Of a stretch of DNA of 64,000 nt, positions 1-12,856 are shown piece after piece. The translations under genes were made by a program, and so were the position numbers. This DNA comes from Sulfuritalea sp. (GTDB taxonomy: Bacteria > Pseudomonadota > Gammaproteobacteria > Burkholderiales > Rhodocyclaceae). The first letter of the stretch is position 1, and every line of letters begins with the position of its first letter. The stretch covers positions 124,001-188,000 of the forward strand of contig JAOTRV010000004.1 in the NCBI GenBank assembly GCA_030247575.1. The letters run 5' to 3'. Below the pieces are notes generated by a model. It saw nothing but the letters and a program-made list of their open reading frames with translations. It did no database searches and was not told the origin of the DNA.

Positions 1-620
1 GACGTTTGGGGCGCTTGTGCGACAACCGGCGCAAAGGCTCGCAGGTAACAGTCGATGATCCGGGCGACGTGTTCCGGGTCGGATTCCGGCGGGGGATCGC
101 CTGAAAACAGGTAATGACTGCGGTCGGCGCCGACCAGCATCGACAGCAGCATATTGGCGGCGAAGGACGGAGAGGCGGGACGCATTTCGCCTTTCGCCAT
201 CGCTTCCTGCAGCACGACGGCGAGGCGCGCGGCGGTCTGGGCCGGGCCGGTTCGATAGAAGCTCGCCGCGAGTTCCGGAAAGCGCACGGTTTCAGCCGCC
301 AGGATGCGAAAGACTCCGAGGCCCTCGGCACTCAGGACTTTGTTCCTGTACATGGCGCCAAAGCGCAGCAAGCGCTCACGTAGTGTCTGCTGGTTGGCGT
401 CCAGCGTGATCAGCAGGGCGGCCGTGGATTGCCTGACAACCTCGCCGAACAAATCCGCCTTGCAGGGGAAGTGGTTGTAGAGCGTTTGCCTGGCCACGCC
501 CGCTCGCGCCGCGACGCGTTCCACACTCGCGCGGTAACCCTCCTCGACGAACACCTCCGCCGCTGCATGGATGAGGCGGGCGCGACAATCGTTGGGATCG
601 GTTTCGAGCAGAAGAGTCAT
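1..620 (-). CDS. TetR/AcrR family transcriptional repressor (3' end outside window)
   Basis: The reading frame is open from the ATG at 620 to the left edge (about 206 codons) and has no stop inside the window, so the gene is partial. The N-terminus (MTLLLETDPNDCRARLIHAA) leads into a typical TetR helix-turn-helix: VFVEEGYRASVERVAARAGV followed by ARQTLYNHFPCKADLF at about residues 40-55. The remainder is a helical ligand-binding domain like those of AefR-type repressors, with LGVFRILAAE and the distal MLLSMLVGADRSHYLF. Its ligand cannot be read from sequence. A palindrome lies 11 bp upstream of the start, which fits autorepression. The gene is transcribed in the same direction as the atp operon but is separated from it by a strong terminator. 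Confidence 0.88.
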   Translation of the reverse strand, partial: MTLLLETDPNDCRARLIHAAAEVFVEEGYRASVERVAARAGVARQTLYNHFPCKADLFGEVVRQSTAALLITLDANQQTLRERLLRFGAMYRNKVLSAEGLGVFRILAAETVRFPELAASFYRTGPAQTAARLAVVLQEAMAKGEMRPASPSFAANMLLSMLVGADRSHYLFSGDPPPESDPEHVARIIDCYLRAFAPVVAQAPQT

Positions 621-630
621 GACGGGATGA

Positions 631-653
631 TTAGACTGGACTGTACAGTCTAA
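631..653. promoter_or_regulatory. Palindromic operator for the TetR regulator
   Basis: TTAGACTG at 631-638 is the exact reverse complement of CAGTCTAA at 646-653. A second perfect palindrome, GACTGTACAGTC, is nested at 639-650. It lies just upstream of the TetR start codon, where an autoregulated TetR protein would bind. Confidence 0.7.
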
Positions 654-700
654 ATCGCAACTCTGTCCATTGCAAGCAGCCATCATGGAAATGTCCGGCG

Positions 701-720
701 CCGTATCGCCAGCGTCGACT
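701..720 (+). repeat. Dispersed 20-bp repeat, copy A
   Basis: CCGTATCGCCAGCGTCGACT, in the gap between the TetR gene and the atp terminator. It is identical over 20 bp to the copy at 37849-37868. Fourteen of 20 positions are invariant across the nine copies in the window. Confidence 0.75.
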
Positions 721-734
721 TCCGTTCATGAAAC

Positions 735-780
735 TCGCCAAACAAAAAAGGCAGCCGAAGCTGCCTTTTTTGTTTGGCGA
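735..780. terminator. Rho-independent terminator of the atp operon
   Basis: A perfect 21-bp inverted repeat surrounds a 4-nt loop. On the minus strand it reads GGCAGC-TTCG-GCTGCC followed by TTTTTTG, a textbook intrinsic terminator with a UUCG tetraloop, starting 9 nt after the atpC stop. Because the arms also carry an A-run, it could act in both directions. Confidence 0.93.
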
Positions 781-788
781 ACCAGACC

Positions 789-1211
789 TCAATGGCGCTG
801 CTTGCGCAAGCGATCGATGGCGGCCAGCTGTGCAATCGCCTCGGCCAGTTCGACCTGGGCGCGGGCGTAGTCCATCTCCGACCCGCGATTGGCCATCGCT
901 TCCTCGGCCATCTTTTTGGCTTCGAGCGCCTTCGCCTGATCCAGATCGGCGCCGCGGATCGCGGTGTCGGCGAGCACGGTCACCAGACCCGGCTGTACTT
1001 CGAGCAAACCACCGGCAACGAAAATCAGTTCTTCCTTGTTGTCGGGCATCACGACCCGAACCGCTCCCGGCTTGATGCGGGTCATCAGTGGCATGTGGCC
1101 GGGCAGAATCCCCAGCTCGCCGGCTTCGCCCGGCAGGACGACGAATTCAGCCAGGCCTGAAAAAATCGATTCCTCGGCGCTAACGACGTCCACGTGAATA
1201 GTCATGGCCAT
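789..1211 (-). CDS. atpC: F1Fo ATP synthase subunit epsilon
   Basis: Central-stalk subunit of F1 (140 aa), which couples rotation of gamma to the c-ring and modulates ATP hydrolysis. The N-terminal beta-sandwich is clear ([20 protein letters not shown], then [19 protein letters not shown]), followed by the C-terminal helical hairpin rich in Ala, Glu and Arg (residues about 90-135). It is the last gene of the operon. The start at 1211 follows GAGAGG; a second in-frame ATG two codons later (1205) is also possible. Confidence 0.96.
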   Translation of the reverse strand: MAMTIHVDVVSAEESIFSGLAEFVVLPGEAGELGILPGHMPLMTRIKPGAVRVVMPDNKEELIFVAGGLLEVQPGLVTVLADTAIRGADLDQAKALEAKKMAEEAMANRGSEMDYARAQVELAEAIAQLAAIDRLRKQRH

Positions 1212-1279
1212 TTCTTACCTCTCTAGTCTAAGGAGTCGCGAAGCAAACGATGAACCGTCCGCCTCGACTCCCCGTTCGC

Positions 1280-2704
<1,425 letters not shown>

Positions 2705-3586
2705 TTAACCTGCAATCGCGGCGGCACCGCCGACGATCTCGGAGATTTCCTTGGTAATCGCAGCCTGGCGCGCCTTGTTGTAGACCAGCTGCAATTCCTT
2801 GATCACGTTACCTGCGTTGTCGGTCGCCGCCTTCATCGCCACCATTCGCGCCGATTGTTCAGAGGCCATATTTTCGGCTACCCCCTGGTAGATCAGCGCT
2901 TCGACGTAACGCACCAGCAGCTCATCGATCACCGTCTGCGCGTCGGGCTCGTAGAGGTAATCCCAGCTCCGATCCGGCGTACCCATGCGCTCGCCCGAAA
3001 GCGGCAGCAGCGGCTCGATCACCGGTTCCTGCTTCATGGTATTGATGAAGCGGGTGTAGGCGATATGCACGGCATCCAGCTCGTCGGCCTGGAAAGCGTC
3101 GATCATGACCTTCATCGGCCCGATCAGCTTTTCCAGGTGCGGCGTATCGCCCAGATGCGTGATGTGGGAAATGACGTTGGCACCCATGCGCTGCATGAAG
3201 CCGAGGCCCTTGTTGCCGATGCACGTGACGCGAATTTCCGTGGCGCCGTCGGCTTCCCACTTGCGCATCGTGTTCAGGCACTGGCGCAGAATGTTGGTGT
3301 TGAGGCCGCCGCAGAGGCCCTTGTCGGTCGTCACCACGATCAGTCCGACGCGCTTGACCACAGCCGCCTTGGCGCGGCCAAGGAAAGCATGGCGATACTC
3401 GGTCACGTTGGCCTGCGAAAGATTGGCCGCGAGGCGGCGGATCTTTTCGCTGTAGGGACGGGCAGCACGCATCCGTTCCTGCGCCTTGCGCATCTTGGAT
3501 GCGGCCACCATCTCCATGGCCTTGGTGATCTTGCGCGTGTTCTGGACGCTCTTGATCTTGGTGCGAATCTCTTTACTGCCCGGCAT
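2705..3586 (-). CDS. atpG: F1Fo ATP synthase subunit gamma
   Basis: Rotor shaft of F1 (293 aa). The N-terminal helix [32 protein letters not shown] and the C-terminal helix [15 protein letters not shown]...[18 protein letters not shown] form the coiled coil that penetrates the alpha3-beta3 ring. Between them is the Rossmann-like domain with [10 protein letters not shown]. It sits 18 nt upstream of atpD's Shine-Dalgarno region in the operon and shows no anomalies. Confidence 0.97.
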   Translation of the reverse strand: MPGSKEIRTKIKSVQNTRKITKAMEMVAASKMRKAQERMRAARPYSEKIRRLAANLSQANVTEYRHAFLGRAKAAVVKRVGLIVVTTDKGLCGGLNTNILRQCLNTMRKWEADGATEIRVTCIGNKGLGFMQRMGANVISHITHLGDTPHLEKLIGPMKVMIDAFQADELDAVHIAYTRFINTMKQEPVIEPLLPLSGERMGTPDRSWDYLYEPDAQTVIDELLVRYVEALIYQGVAENMASEQSARMVAMKAATDNAGNVIKELQLVYNKARQAAITKEISEIVGGAAAIAG

Positions 3587-3623
3587 GATCGCCCCCCGCT
3601 ATAGGTTCGTCAGAGGTTCGCAA

Positions 3624-5162
3624 TCAGGCCCAGGACTTCTTGAACTCGGTCACCGCAGCCTTGAGTTGGGCTTCGGCATCCTTGTCCAGATCCCTGGTGG
3701 TCTCGATCTTGTTCATCAGGTCGGCATATTTCTGATGCATGAACTGATGCAGATCCGATTCGAACGCCAGAATGCGCGGAACGTCGACGTCGTCCATGAA
3801 ACCCTCGTTGGACGCGTAGAGCGTGACGCCCATTTCGGCGACGGACAGCGGCGCGTACTGCAACTGCTTCATCAGCTCGGTGACGCGACGGCCGCGCTCG
3901 AGCTGCTTGCGGGTGGCTTCGTCGAGATCGGAGGCGAACTGGGCGAAAGCCGCTAGTTCGCGGTACTGGGCCAGCGCCAGGCGCACGCCGCCGCCGAGCT
4001 TCTTGATGACCTTGGTCTGGGCCGCACCACCGACGCGCGACACCGAGACGCCGGCGTTCATGGCGGGACGGATGCCGGCGTTGAACAAGTCGGTTTCCAG
4101 GAAGATCTGGCCGTCGGTAATCGAAATCACGTTGGTCGGCACGAAGGCGGAGACGTCGCCAGCCTGGGTTTCGATCACCGGCAACGCAGTCAGCGAGCCG
4201 GTCTTGCCCTTGACTTCGCCGTTGGTGAGCTTTTCGACCCAGGCTTCGGAAACGCGTGCGGCGCGCTCGAGCAGACGCGAGTGCAGATAGAACACGTCGC
4301 CGGGGTAGGCTTCGCGGCCGGGCGGCCGGCGCAGCAGCAGCGAGATCTGGCGATAGGCCCAGGCCTGCTTGGTGAGGTCGTCATAAATGATCAGTGCGTC
4401 CATGCCGCGGTCGCGGAAGTACTCGCCCATCGAGCAGCCCGTATAGGGCGCGATGAACTGAGTCGCGGCGGAGTCTGAAGCGGAAGCGGCGACGACGATG
4501 GTGTATTCCATCGCGCCATGTTCCTGCAGCTTGCGCACCACGTTGGCGATGGTCGAAGCCTTCTGGCCGATCGCGACGTAGATGCAGAACATGTTCTGCC
4601 CCTTCTGGTTGATGATCGCATCAACCGCGACAGCCGTCTTGCCGGTCTGGCGGTCGCCGATGATCAACTCGCGCTGGCCGCGACCTACCGGGACCATCGA
4701 GTCGATGGCCTTGAGGCCGGTTTGCACCGGCTGCGACACCGACTTGCGCCAGATCACGCCCGGAGCGACTTTTTCGATCTTGTCCGTCATTTTGGCGTTG
4801 ATCGGACCCTTGCCGTCGATCGGCTCGCCCAGGGCGTTGACCACGCGGCCGAGCAGTTCGGGGCCGACCGGCACCTCCAGAATGCGGCCGGTACATTTGA
4901 CGGTGTCGCCTTCGGAGATGTGCTCGTACTCACCCAGCACCACGGCGCCGACGGAATCGCGTTCGAGGTTCAGGGCCAAGCCGAAGGTATTGCCGGGGAA
5001 CTCGAGCATTTCACCCTGCATCACGTCGGTCAGACCGTGGATGCGGCAAATGCCGTCGGTGACCGAAACCACGGTGCCTTCGTTGCGGGCCGTGGCGGCC
5101 AGCTGCATGTTTTGGATCCGGCTCTTGATCAGGTCGCTGATTTCGGATGGATTGAGATTCAT
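3624..5162 (-). CDS. atpA: F1Fo ATP synthase subunit alpha
   Basis: Non-catalytic nucleotide-binding F1 subunit (512 aa). Recognisable segments are the start [17 protein letters not shown]-loop [13 protein letters not shown] at about residues 169-176, and the family signature region [17 protein letters not shown] near residue 370. The length is standard for proteobacterial AtpA. Confidence 0.98.
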   Translation of the reverse strand: MNLNPSEISDLIKSRIQNMQLAATARNEGTVVSVTDGICRIHGLTDVMQGEMLEFPGNTFGLALNLERDSVGAVVLGEYEHISEGDTVKCTGRILEVPVGPELLGRVVNALGEPIDGKGPINAKMTDKIEKVAPGVIWRKSVSQPVQTGLKAIDSMVPVGRGQRELIIGDRQTGKTAVAVDAIINQKGQNMFCIYVAIGQKASTIANVVRKLQEHGAMEYTIVVAASASDSAATQFIAPYTGCSMGEYFRDRGMDALIIYDDLTKQAWAYRQISLLLRRPPGREAYPGDVFYLHSRLLERAARVSEAWVEKLTNGEVKGKTGSLTALPVIETQAGDVSAFVPTNVISITDGQIFLETDLFNAGIRPAMNAGVSVSRVGGAAQTKVIKKLGGGVRLALAQYRELAAFAQFASDLDEATRKQLERGRRVTELMKQLQYAPLSVAEMGVTLYASNEGFMDDVDVPRILAFESDLHQFMHQKYADLMNKIETTRDLDKDAEAQLKAAVTEFKKSWA

Positions 5163-5172
5163 GGAATTGCTC

Positions 5173-5715
5173 CTAGTTCTTTAGCGCGGTGGCCATGACG
5201 GCAAGCTTACCGCGGACCGAGGCGTCAATCACTTCATCGCCGACGGCAATGCGGACGCCACCGATAAGTTCGGCATCGACCTTGACGGTCGCCTGGATCT
5301 TGCACCCGAACTTGCGTTCGAGATCGGCCACAAGTGTTTTGAGTGTCGCGTCGTCGAGGACAAAGGCCGAGGTGATCTCGGCATCCTTGACGCCCTCGTG
5401 ACCCAGCTTGAGCTCGTCGAAGATCTCGCTGATCTCGGGCAGGACGATGAGACGGTCGTTGTCCGCCAGCACGCGAACGAAGTTCTGCTGGTCGGCCGAC
5501 CAGCCCTGCTTGGCGTCGGCCACGTCAAGACACAACTGCGCCAACTGCACGGGGCTCAGGCGCGGATTGCCGATACACGCTTCCATTTCCGGAGTGGCCG
5601 CCACGGCGGAAAGCCGCGACAGGACATCGGACCAGGCGGCGAGGGCGTTTCCACTCTTGGCCAGATGGAAAGCGGCCTCGGCATAAGGACGCGCAAGGGT
5701 GACGTTTTCGGCCAT
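5173..5715 (-). CDS. atpH: F1Fo ATP synthase subunit delta
   Basis: Peripheral-stalk OSCP/delta subunit (180 aa) linking the b-subunit dimer to the top of F1. It starts [20 protein letters not shown], the conserved N-terminal helix of the family. The C-terminal domain carries the family pattern around [26 protein letters not shown]. It lies 6 nt after atpF in the expected order. Confidence 0.95.
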   Translation of the reverse strand: MAENVTLARPYAEAAFHLAKSGNALAAWSDVLSRLSAVAATPEMEACIGNPRLSPVQLAQLCLDVADAKQGWSADQQNFVRVLADNDRLIVLPEISEIFDELKLGHEGVKDAEITSAFVLDDATLKTLVADLERKFGCKIQATVKVDAELIGGVRIAVGDEVIDASVRGKLAVMATALKN

Positions 5716-5721
5716 GGCGGA

Positions 5722-6192
5722 TTACAGCTCCGACTTGAGTTGCGTCAGCAGCTCGGCGTGGGCCTGGGCATTGATCTCCTTGCGCAGGATGCGCTCGGCG
5801 CCGGCAACAGCCAAGGCAGCCACATGCTCGCGCAGGGCCTCCTTGGCGCGTTGCGACGCGGCAGCCGCTTCGGCCTCCGCTGCTTCACGGGCGGCATTGA
5901 CAATGCGCGCGCCTTCAGCCCGGGCGTCTTCGATCAATTGGGCCACTTGCCGCTCGGCGCCACTGCGGAATTCGGCGGCCGACTCGCGCGCCTTGCGCAA
6001 CTCGTCGGAAGCCTTCTTTTCTGCGTGAGCCAGGTCGGCTTTGGCCTTGTCCGCGGCCGCAAGCCCGTCAGCTATCTTGCCCGCGCGCTCATCGAGTGCC
6101 TTCATGATGGGCGGCCACACGAATTTCATCGTGAACCACGCCAAAATGAGGAACACAACCAGCTGGGCAAACAGCGTTGCGTTCAGATTCAC
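5722..6192 (-). CDS. atpF: F1Fo ATP synthase subunit b
   Basis: Peripheral-stalk b subunit (156 aa). One N-terminal transmembrane segment (MNLNATLFAQLVVFLILAWF) precedes a long charged Ala/Glu/Lys-rich helix (about residues 35-150) that dimerises as the stator. It lies between the c and delta subunit genes, as in other proteobacterial operons. Confidence 0.96.
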   Translation of the reverse strand: MNLNATLFAQLVVFLILAWFTMKFVWPPIMKALDERAGKIADGLAAADKAKADLAHAEKKASDELRKARESAAEFRSGAERQVAQLIEDARAEGARIVNAAREAAEAEAAAASQRAKEALREHVAALAVAGAERILRKEINAQAHAELLTQLKSEL

Positions 6193-6224
6193 GGTAATCG
6201 CTCCTTAAGCGTTGGGGACGACGA

Positions 6225-6509
<285 letters not shown>

Positions 6510-6523
6510 TTAAGTTAAAAGAA

Positions 6524-7722
<1,199 letters not shown>

Positions 7723-7754
7723 CTATAAGACCAGGCCGCTTCCAAAAGCCCGCG

Positions 7755-7783
7755 AATATAGGCCATTGATCATAGGTTGTCAA
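7755..7783 (-). promoter_or_regulatory. Sigma-70 promoter of the atp operon
   Basis: On the minus strand, a perfect TTGACA -35 (7778-7783) and TATATT -10 (7755-7760) are separated by exactly 17 nt, about 30 nt before the atpI start codon. Nothing else is apparent in the 7723-7890 gap. Confidence 0.88.
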
Positions 7784-7890
7784 ATAATTTATGGTGCAGC
7801 GCGCCATCCGAAACGAGGTTGCCGGGTCGCATGCCAACCGACCGGACAAAGCTGCCACCGGGCACTCTTTCAACCCTTGAATTCGAAAAA

Positions 7891-8739
7891 TCAACCAAGC
7901 CGTGTCAACAGGCCGTCGAGCTGATCGAGGCTGCCAAAACGGATGGTCAGGCTGCCGCCGCCCTTGCGATTGGCGCTGATTTTGACCGTGGCGCCGAGAC
8001 GATCGGACAGCTCTTCTTCGAGGCGAAGAAGATCGCGATCCGGCTTCTTGTCGCCGCCTTTTTTCACCGGGGGATTCAGTTCCCGCGCGACCATCCGCTC
8101 GGTCTCCCTGACCGAATAGCCCTTGTCCACCACCAAGGCAGCGACCCGACCCTGTTCGCCCTTGGACAGCGGCAGCAACGCCCTCGCATGGCCCATTTCG
8201 ATGTCGCCGGCCATCAACATGTCCTGGGCGGGCTTCGCCAACTGCAGCAGGCGCAAAAGGTTGGAAGCCGCAGAGCGCGAGCGGCCGACGGCATCGGCCG
8301 CCTCCTGGTGGGTCATCTTGAATTCGTCGATCAGGCGCTGCAGGCCCGCCGCTTCCTCTAGGGGATTGAGGTCTTCACGCTGAATGTTCTCAATCAGCGA
8401 CATCGCCAGCGCGGCATCGTCCGGTATATCGCGGATCAGCACCGGCACTTCGACCAGACCGGCGATCTGCGCGGCGCGCCAGCGCCGCTCGCCGGCGATG
8501 ATCTCGTAGCGCCCGCCATCCACCGGGCGCACTGAAATCGGCTGGATCAATCCCTGAGCCTTGATCGAAGCCGCCAGTTCCTCCAGCGAACCGGGATCCA
8601 TGCGGGTGCGGGGCTGGTACTTTCCGGGCTGCAGGGCGCCGACCGCGAGCACCTCCTGGCGCTGGGTCTCCGGGGTGTTGTTGGCAGCCAGGAGGGCGTC
8701 GAGCCCGCGGCCGAGGCCCTTTTGTTTCGGTGGCTTCAC
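7891..8739 (-). CDS. parB: Chromosome partitioning protein ParB (CTPase, parS-binding)
   Basis: DNA-sliding-clamp CTPase (282 aa) that loads at parS and works with ParA in origin segregation. Motifs: LGRGLDALL at the N-terminus (ParA-interacting region), GERRWRAAQ (CTP-binding box at about residues 85-93), ENIQREDLNPLEEA, and a helix-turn-helix in HQEAADAVGRSRSAASNLLRLL. The C-terminal dimerisation domain ends GSLDQLDGLLTRLG. The start is a GTG at 8739 overlapping the parA stop (GTGA). A longer in-frame extension upstream is antisense-like and overlaps parA, so I reject it. Confidence 0.95.
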   Translation of the reverse strand: MKPPKQKGLGRGLDALLAANNTPETQRQEVLAVGALQPGKYQPRTRMDPGSLEELAASIKAQGLIQPISVRPVDGGRYEIIAGERRWRAAQIAGLVEVPVLIRDIPDDAALAMSLIENIQREDLNPLEEAAGLQRLIDEFKMTHQEAADAVGRSRSAASNLLRLLQLAKPAQDMLMAGDIEMGHARALLPLSKGEQGRVAALVVDKGYSVRETERMVARELNPPVKKGGDKKPDRDLLRLEEELSDRLGATVKISANRKGGGSLTIRFGSLDQLDGLLTRLG

Positions 8740-9515
8740 GGATTGTCCTTCCAGGAATTGACGCGATCGATCATCTCGACGGCGAAGGCCAAGTAGGCTT
8801 GGGCACCCTTGGCTGCCTTGTCGAAGAGAACGCCGGGGACGCCGTAACTGGGCGCTTCGGCGAGGCGGATGTTGCGCGGCACGAGGGTCTTGAACACCTT
8901 GTCGCCGAAATGCTGCTCCAGTTGCGCCGAAACCTGGGTAGACAAGGTGTTCCGCGGGTCGTACATGACCCGCAGCAAGCCGATGATCTTCAGATCGCGA
9001 TTCAGGTTGGCGTGGACCTTCTTGATGGTGTTCACCAGGTCGGACAGACCCTCGAGCGCATAGTATTCGCACTGCATCGGGATGATGACTCCATGCGCCG
9101 CGCACAGGCCGTTCAGGGTCAACATCGAAAGCGACGGCGGGCAGTCGATCAGGACGAAATCGTAATCTTCCTGATGCGCCGCCAGCGCGGCCTTGAGCCG
9201 CATCTCGCGCAGATCCAGATCGACCAGTTCGACTTCGGCTCCGGCCAGATCGCGGTTTGCCGGCAGGACGTCGAACTTGCCGGATGGCGACGGCACCCGC
9301 GCGTCGGCGAGGGTGTCCAGTTCAAGCAGCACCTGATAGACGGACGACTGGAGGCTGCGCTTGTCGACGCCGCAACCCATGGTGGCGTTGCCCTGAGGAT
9401 CGAGATCCACCAGCAGCGTACGCTGCCCGTTGGCGGCCAGCGCAGCGGCGAGGTTGACAGCGGTAGTGGTCTTCCCTACCCCGCCCTTTTGATTCGCTAT
9501 GGCAAATATGTGCAT
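8736..9515 (-). CDS. parA: Chromosome partitioning ATPase ParA/Soj
   Basis: MinD/ParA-family ATPase (259 aa) driving chromosome origin segregation together with ParB. It has the deviant Walker A KGGVGKTTTAVNLA (residues 10-23), switch I region DLDPQGNATMGCG and Walker B FVLIDCPPSLSMLTLN. It overlaps parB by 4 nt and begins 2 nt after rsmG, so the genes are almost certainly co-transcribed as mnmG-rsmG-parA-parB. Confidence 0.96.
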   Translation of the reverse strand: MHIFAIANQKGGVGKTTTAVNLAAALAANGQRTLLVDLDPQGNATMGCGVDKRSLQSSVYQVLLELDTLADARVPSPSGKFDVLPANRDLAGAEVELVDLDLREMRLKAALAAHQEDYDFVLIDCPPSLSMLTLNGLCAAHGVIIPMQCEYYALEGLSDLVNTIKKVHANLNRDLKIIGLLRVMYDPRNTLSTQVSAQLEQHFGDKVFKTLVPRNIRLAEAPSYGVPGVLFDKAAKGAQAYLAFAVEMIDRVNSWKDNP

Positions 9516-9517
9516 CG

Positions 9518-10153
9518 TCAGGCTCTCTCAAGAACAATCAGGTGGCGCTGCGCGTGCAGTCCCGGGACGCTCAGCCTGGTGCGTTCAAGCACCGTCCAAC
9601 CGGAAGGCAGGCGGCGCATTTCGTCCTCCGACGCCAGGCCCTTCATGGCGTAGAGGCGACCGTCCGGCGACAGCAAATGCCCCGCGACGCCCACGAAATC
9701 AGCGAGTTCGGCGAAGGCGCGGGAAACCACGGCATCGAACTGCCCGCCCGGCACGTCTTCGACGCGTCCGCCGACGACGGTGACGTTCGCCAGGCTGAGT
9801 TCGATCTTCGCCTGCCGCTGAAAAGCCGATTTCTTTTCGACCACTTCGATCAGCGTCATGTCGAGATCAGGTTGCGCGATGGCCAAGGGGATGCCCGGCA
9901 ATCCGGCGCCGCTGCCGACGTCCGCCCAGTGCCGTCCCGCCAGCGCCGACTCCTGGACGGCCGGCAGCAAGGACAGCGAATCGAGCAGATGCTGGGTGAC
10001 CATTTCGCTTTCGTCGCGGATAGCCGTCAGGTTGTAGGTGCGATTCCATTTCTTCAGCAGCGCGACAAAGCCCAGCAGCTTTTCCTGCGCTGCCGCGGAC
10101 AGGTCGAGTCCGAGGGCAACGAGGCCCGCATGCAACTGATCCGTCGCAGTCAT
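9518..10153 (-). CDS. rsmG: 16S rRNA (guanine527-N7)-methyltransferase
   Basis: GidB-family methyltransferase (211 aa) acting on G527 of 16S rRNA. SAM-binding motif I is seen as [15 protein letters not shown], with [20 protein letters not shown] upstream, typical of the family. The start overlaps the mnmG stop by 4 nt (ATGA), the usual gidA-gidB arrangement. Confidence 0.95.
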   Translation of the reverse strand: MTATDQLHAGLVALGLDLSAAAQEKLLGFVALLKKWNRTYNLTAIRDESEMVTQHLLDSLSLLPAVQESALAGRHWADVGSGAGLPGIPLAIAQPDLDMTLIEVVEKKSAFQRQAKIELSLANVTVVGGRVEDVPGGQFDAVVSRAFAELADFVGVAGHLLSPDGRLYAMKGLASEDEMRRLPSGWTVLERTRLSVPGLHAQRHLIVLERA

Positions 10154-12024
10154 GCCGCCTTGCGCCGCTTCAGATGCACCAGCAACAGGGAGATGGCCGC
10201 CGGCGTTACGCCTTGCAGGCGCGAGGCCTGTCCGAGCGTCTGCGGCCGGGCCTGATTCAGCTTCTGACGCACCTCAAAGGACAAGCCGTGAACCTCCGCG
10301 TAGTCGATGTCACGGGGCAACGCCATGGATTCATGGGCAAGGCTCTTTTCGACCTCTTCCTTTTGGCGTTCGATATAGCCCTGATACTTGGCCTGGATTT
10401 CCACTTGCTCGATTTCATCGGCGGCAGCAAGGCCCTCGCCCGCTCCGGGCAAAGTCAGCAGGCTGGCGTAGCTGACTTCGGGCCGCCGCAGCAGCTCGAA
10501 CAAGCGATATTCGCGCTCCATCGGCTGGCCCAGCACGCGGATAGCCTCAGCCTCCGGCAACTGACGGGGATTGACCCAAGTGGATTTCAGGCGTTCCATT
10601 TCGCATGCCACGGCGTCACGCTTGCGGTTGAAGGCATCCCAGCGCAGATCATCCACCAGACCCAGCTTGCGGCCGGTTTCCGTCAGGCGCGCGTCGGCAT
10701 TGTCCTCGCGCAAGGACAAGCGGTACTCGGCCCGGCTGGTGAACATCCGGTAGGGCTCGGACACCCCGCGCGTAATCAAGTCGTCGACCAGCACGCCGAG
10801 ATAGGCCTGATCGCGCCGCGGCGCCCATGCCGGCAACTGCCTTGCCAGACGCGAAGCATTGATTCCGGCCACCAATCCTTGCGCCGCCGCTTCTTCGTAG
10901 CCGGTGGTGCCGTTGATCTGACCGGCGAAAAACAGCCCGGCAATCGATTTGGTTTCCAGGCTGTCCTTGAGGTTGCGCGGATCGAAATAGTCGTACTCGA
11001 TGGCGTAGCCGGGGCGTGTGATATGAACGTTCTCGAGCCCGCGAATGGATCGCACCAACGCCAGCTGGATGTCGAAAGGCAGGCTGGTGGAAACCCCCTG
11101 CGGATAGATTTCGTGGGTATCGAGGCCTTCCGGCTCAAGGAATATCTGATGACTGTCCTTGCCGGCGAAGCGATGAATCTTGTCCTCGATCGAAGGGCAA
11201 TAGCGCGGCCCGACGCCTTCGATGACGCCGGTAAACATCGGCGACCGGTCCAGGCCTGAACGGATGATGTCGTGGGTACGGTTGTTGGTCTGCGTGATCC
11301 AGCAAGGCACTTGGCGCGGGTGCTGGCTGCGTGTCCCCATGAAGGAAAACACCGGTACCGGATCGTCTCCCGGCTGTTCCTGGAGTACCGAATAATCGAT
11401 GCTGCGGCCGTCGAGGCGCGGCGGCGTTCCGGTTTTAAGGCGCCCCACCGGCAGCCGCAGCTCCTTGAGGCACGCCGCTAGGGAGATCGCCGGCGGGTCG
11501 CCAAAGCGCCCGGCGCGGTAGTTTTCCAGCCCGATATGCACCAGGCCATTGAGGAAGGTTCCCGCCGTCAGCACCACGGCGGGAGCCTCGAAGCGAATCC
11601 CCAACTGGGTGACCACACCCGTGACACGATCGCCGGTCAGAATCAGATCGTCCACCGCCTGCTGGAACAGGGTCAGATTCGGATGATTTTCGAGGCGGCT
11701 GCGAATCGCCCGCTTGTACATCTGACGATCGGCTTGGGCGCGGGTGGCGCGTACCGCCGGCCCCTTGGACGCATTCAATATGCGGAACTGGATGCCCGCT
11801 TCGTCGGTCGCCGCGGCCATTGCACCGCCAAGCGCATCGACCTCCTTGACCAGATGGCCCTTGCCGATGCCGCCAATCGACGGATTGCAGGACATGGCAC
11901 CCAGCGTCTCGATGTTGTGCGTCAGCAACAGGGTCCGCGCACCGGAGCGCGCCGCAGCCAGTGCCGCCTCGGTACCGGCATGCCCGCCGCCTATCACAAT
12001 CACATCGAACGTAGAGAATTGCAC
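10150..12024 (-). CDS. mnmG: tRNA uridine-5-carboxymethylaminomethyl modification protein MnmG
   Basis: FAD-dependent subunit of the MnmE-MnmG complex that modifies U34 of certain tRNAs (about 624 aa). The FAD Rossmann motif [16 protein letters not shown] is at the N-terminus, [15 protein letters not shown] mid-protein, and [14 protein letters not shown] in the second FAD contact region. The start is ambiguous: I prefer GTG at 12024 ([14 protein letters not shown]) because family members begin just before the FAD motif. An in-frame TTG at 12054 would add ten residues. Neither has a good Shine-Dalgarno. Confidence 0.94.
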   Translation of the reverse strand: MQFSTFDVIVIGGGHAGTEAALAAARSGARTLLLTHNIETLGAMSCNPSIGGIGKGHLVKEVDALGGAMAAATDEAGIQFRILNASKGPAVRATRAQADRQMYKRAIRSRLENHPNLTLFQQAVDDLILTGDRVTGVVTQLGIRFEAPAVVLTAGTFLNGLVHIGLENYRAGRFGDPPAISLAACLKELRLPVGRLKTGTPPRLDGRSIDYSVLQEQPGDDPVPVFSFMGTRSQHPRQVPCWITQTNNRTHDIIRSGLDRSPMFTGVIEGVGPRYCPSIEDKIHRFAGKDSHQIFLEPEGLDTHEIYPQGVSTSLPFDIQLALVRSIRGLENVHITRPGYAIEYDYFDPRNLKDSLETKSIAGLFFAGQINGTTGYEEAAAQGLVAGINASRLARQLPAWAPRRDQAYLGVLVDDLITRGVSEPYRMFTSRAEYRLSLREDNADARLTETGRKLGLVDDLRWDAFNRKRDAVACEMERLKSTWVNPRQLPEAEAIRVLGQPMEREYRLFELLRRPEVSYASLLTLPGAGEGLAAADEIEQVEIQAKYQGYIERQKEEVEKSLAHESMALPRDIDYAEVHGLSFEVRQKLNQARPQTLGQASRLQGVTPAAISLLLVHLKRRKAA

Positions 12025-12092
12025 GTCGCGAGACCAAAACAAAAAGAGGCGCAATCATACGCCTCTCGTTCGAAGAACCAAACCATCTCGCC

Positions 12093-12108
12093 TGTTTCAC
12101 GTGAAACA
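12093..12108. promoter_or_regulatory. parS: parS centromere site
   Basis: TGTTTCACGTGAAACA is a perfect 16-bp palindrome identical to the canonical bacterial parS consensus. It lies just upstream of mnmG, about 3.4 kb from parB, which is where chromosomal ParB is expected to nucleate. Confidence 0.96.
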
Positions 12109-12115
12109 GGGTCTG

Positions 12116-12856
12116 TCAGTGTTTTCCGCCCAAACCGAGGTAGGACTCGACCACTTTCGGATCGCCGATCAGCTTCTCGCTCGGCCCTTCCAGCGCGATC
12201 TCACCCGTCTCCAACACGTAGGCGTAGTCCGCTACCTGCAATGCGGCACGCGCGTTTTGTTCGACCAGGAGAATCGACACGCCGGTCTTCTTCAGGTCGG
12301 CGATCACCCGGAAAATCTCGCGCACGATCAGCGGCGCCAGACCCAAGCTCGGCTCGTCCAGCATCAGCAGCTTGGGCTTGGCCATCAAGGCGCGGGCGAC
12401 CGCGAGCATCTGCCGCTCGCCGCCCGAGAGCGTGCCTGCATATTGCGCACGCCGTTCCTTGAGCCGGGGAAATATCTGGAACACTTCTTCCATGGTCTGC
12501 TCATGGTCGCGATGCCCCGCCCGATGCCGCATGAACGCCCCGAGCAAGAGATTGTCCTCGACGCTCATCTCGCCGAAGAGCGCCCGCGACTCCGGTACCA
12601 GATTGATCCCGAGCGCCACCATTCGCTCAACTTCCGCGTCGCCGACCGGCTGGCCGACGAAACGAATCTCACCGCGAGTATGGGGCAACAAACCGATGAT
12701 CGACGACAGCATGGTCGTCTTGCCGGCGCCGTTGGGGCCGATCACCGTCACGATCTGACCTTCGCCGACCTTGATGTTGGCGTGATGCAAGGCCTCGACC
12801 TTGCCGTAGGAAACGCAAAGATCCTCGACTTCGAGAACGGTCGTCACTTCGCTCAT
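12116..12856 (-). CDS. livF: ABC transporter ATP-binding protein, LivF type
   Basis: Second ATPase of a branched-chain amino acid/amide type importer (246 aa). Walker A GPNGAGKTTMLSSIIGL, signature TLSGGERQMLAVARALM and Walker B LLMLDEPSLGLAP are intact. The stop of the upstream fused permease-ATPase overlaps this start by one base (TGATG), indicating translational coupling. Substrate cannot be told from the ATPase alone. Confidence 0.92.
   Translation of the reverse strand: MSEVTTVLEVEDLCVSYGKVEALHHANIKVGEGQIVTVIGPNGAGKTTMLSSIIGLLPHTRGEIRFVGQPVGDAEVERMVALGINLVPESRALFGEMSVEDNLLLGAFMRHRAGHRDHEQTMEEVFQIFPRLKERRAQYAGTLSGGERQMLAVARALMAKPKLLMLDEPSLGLAPLIVREIFRVIADLKKTGVSILLVEQNARAALQVADYAYVLETGEIALEGPSEKLIGDPKVVESYLGLGGKH

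Noticed and set aside
8740-9105. Upstream extension of parB
   Set aside because: It overlaps parA entirely. The ParB N-terminal motif LGRGLDALL lies right after the GTG at 8739.
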